From JACVRW01 sp963813495 (GTDB taxonomy: Bacteria; Actinomycetota; Thermoleophilia; Solirubrobacterales; Thermoleophilaceae): DNA of 64,000 nucleotides. Of this stretch, positions 63,994-64,000 are shown piece by piece. Made by a program: the position numbers and the translations under genes. Numbering within the stretch: the first letter of the stretch is position 1; every line of letters begins with the position of its first letter. The notes under the pieces are model-generated. The model saw only the letters and a list, made by a program, of their open reading frames with translations, was not told where the DNA came from and did no database searches. The stretch lies in contig CAWEZC010000001.1 of assembly GCA_963813495.1 (NCBI GenBank), positions 262,130 to 326,129 of the forward strand, given 5' to 3'.

Positions 63994-64000
63994 GGCACGG

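Overview
The window is a gene-dense, high-GC stretch of bacterial chromosome. It most resembles Actinomycetota, and by gene content perhaps a deep-branching class such as Thermoleophilia; the class is an inference from general look and not from a marker search. Most genes are joined by 1-8 bp start/stop overlaps (ATGA, GTGA, TGATG). GTG starts are common. No tRNA, rRNA, CRISPR array, prophage or insertion sequence was seen.

Layout. (1) 1-16953 is the division and cell wall (dcw) cluster: the end of rsmH, ftsL-like, ftsI, murE, murF, mraY, murD, ftsW, murG, murC, murB, ftsQ, ftsZ. Between ftsI and murE it is broken by two genes on the opposite strand, an MshEN/coiled-coil protein and a GAF plus degenerate GGDEF protein. 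(2) 16995-26790 holds an acetyltransferase, an M20 peptidase, a complete glycine cleavage operon with two-subunit P-protein (gcvT-gcvH-gcvPA-gcvPB), a sulfite-oxidase-type molybdoenzyme, trpS and scpA-scpB. (3) 26815-29922 holds a DMT exporter, a decayed flavin/F420-type gene remnant, rlmN and a pseudouridine synthase. (4) 30143-38168 is an aromatic amino acid cluster (aroH, aminotransferase, a membrane protein, DAHP synthase, tyrA, aroA) running into cmk and der. A candidate aromatic-codon leader peptide with competing RNA pairings precedes the DAHP synthase gene, and three 42-bp hairpin repeats lie between that gene and tyrA. (5) 38222-48154 holds an AbiEi/DUF559-like gene, tryptophanase, metK, a LysE exporter, a MetE-like protein, a class III adenylate cyclase, priA and def. 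(6) 48270-63090 is a carbon-use block: a Gfo/Idh oxidoreductase, class I aldolase and PfkB kinase operon; malate synthase; EttA; lldP-glcD-glcE-glcF (glcF carries an apparent frameshift); and, divergently, lutA with a lutB-lutC fusion. It separates priA-def from fmt (63094-63993), which are neighbours in many bacteria.

How they work together. The dcw genes make lipid II and build the septum. The aro block takes DAHP to chorismate and on towards Phe and Tyr. Glycolate and lactate imported by LldP are oxidised by GlcDEF or Lut, and glyoxylate can be condensed to malate by the neighbouring malate synthase.

A recurring signal is a TANNNT -10-like hexamer 7-11 nt before the start codon of genes that begin transcription units, mostly without a Shine-Dalgarno sequence. 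This suggests widespread leaderless transcripts.
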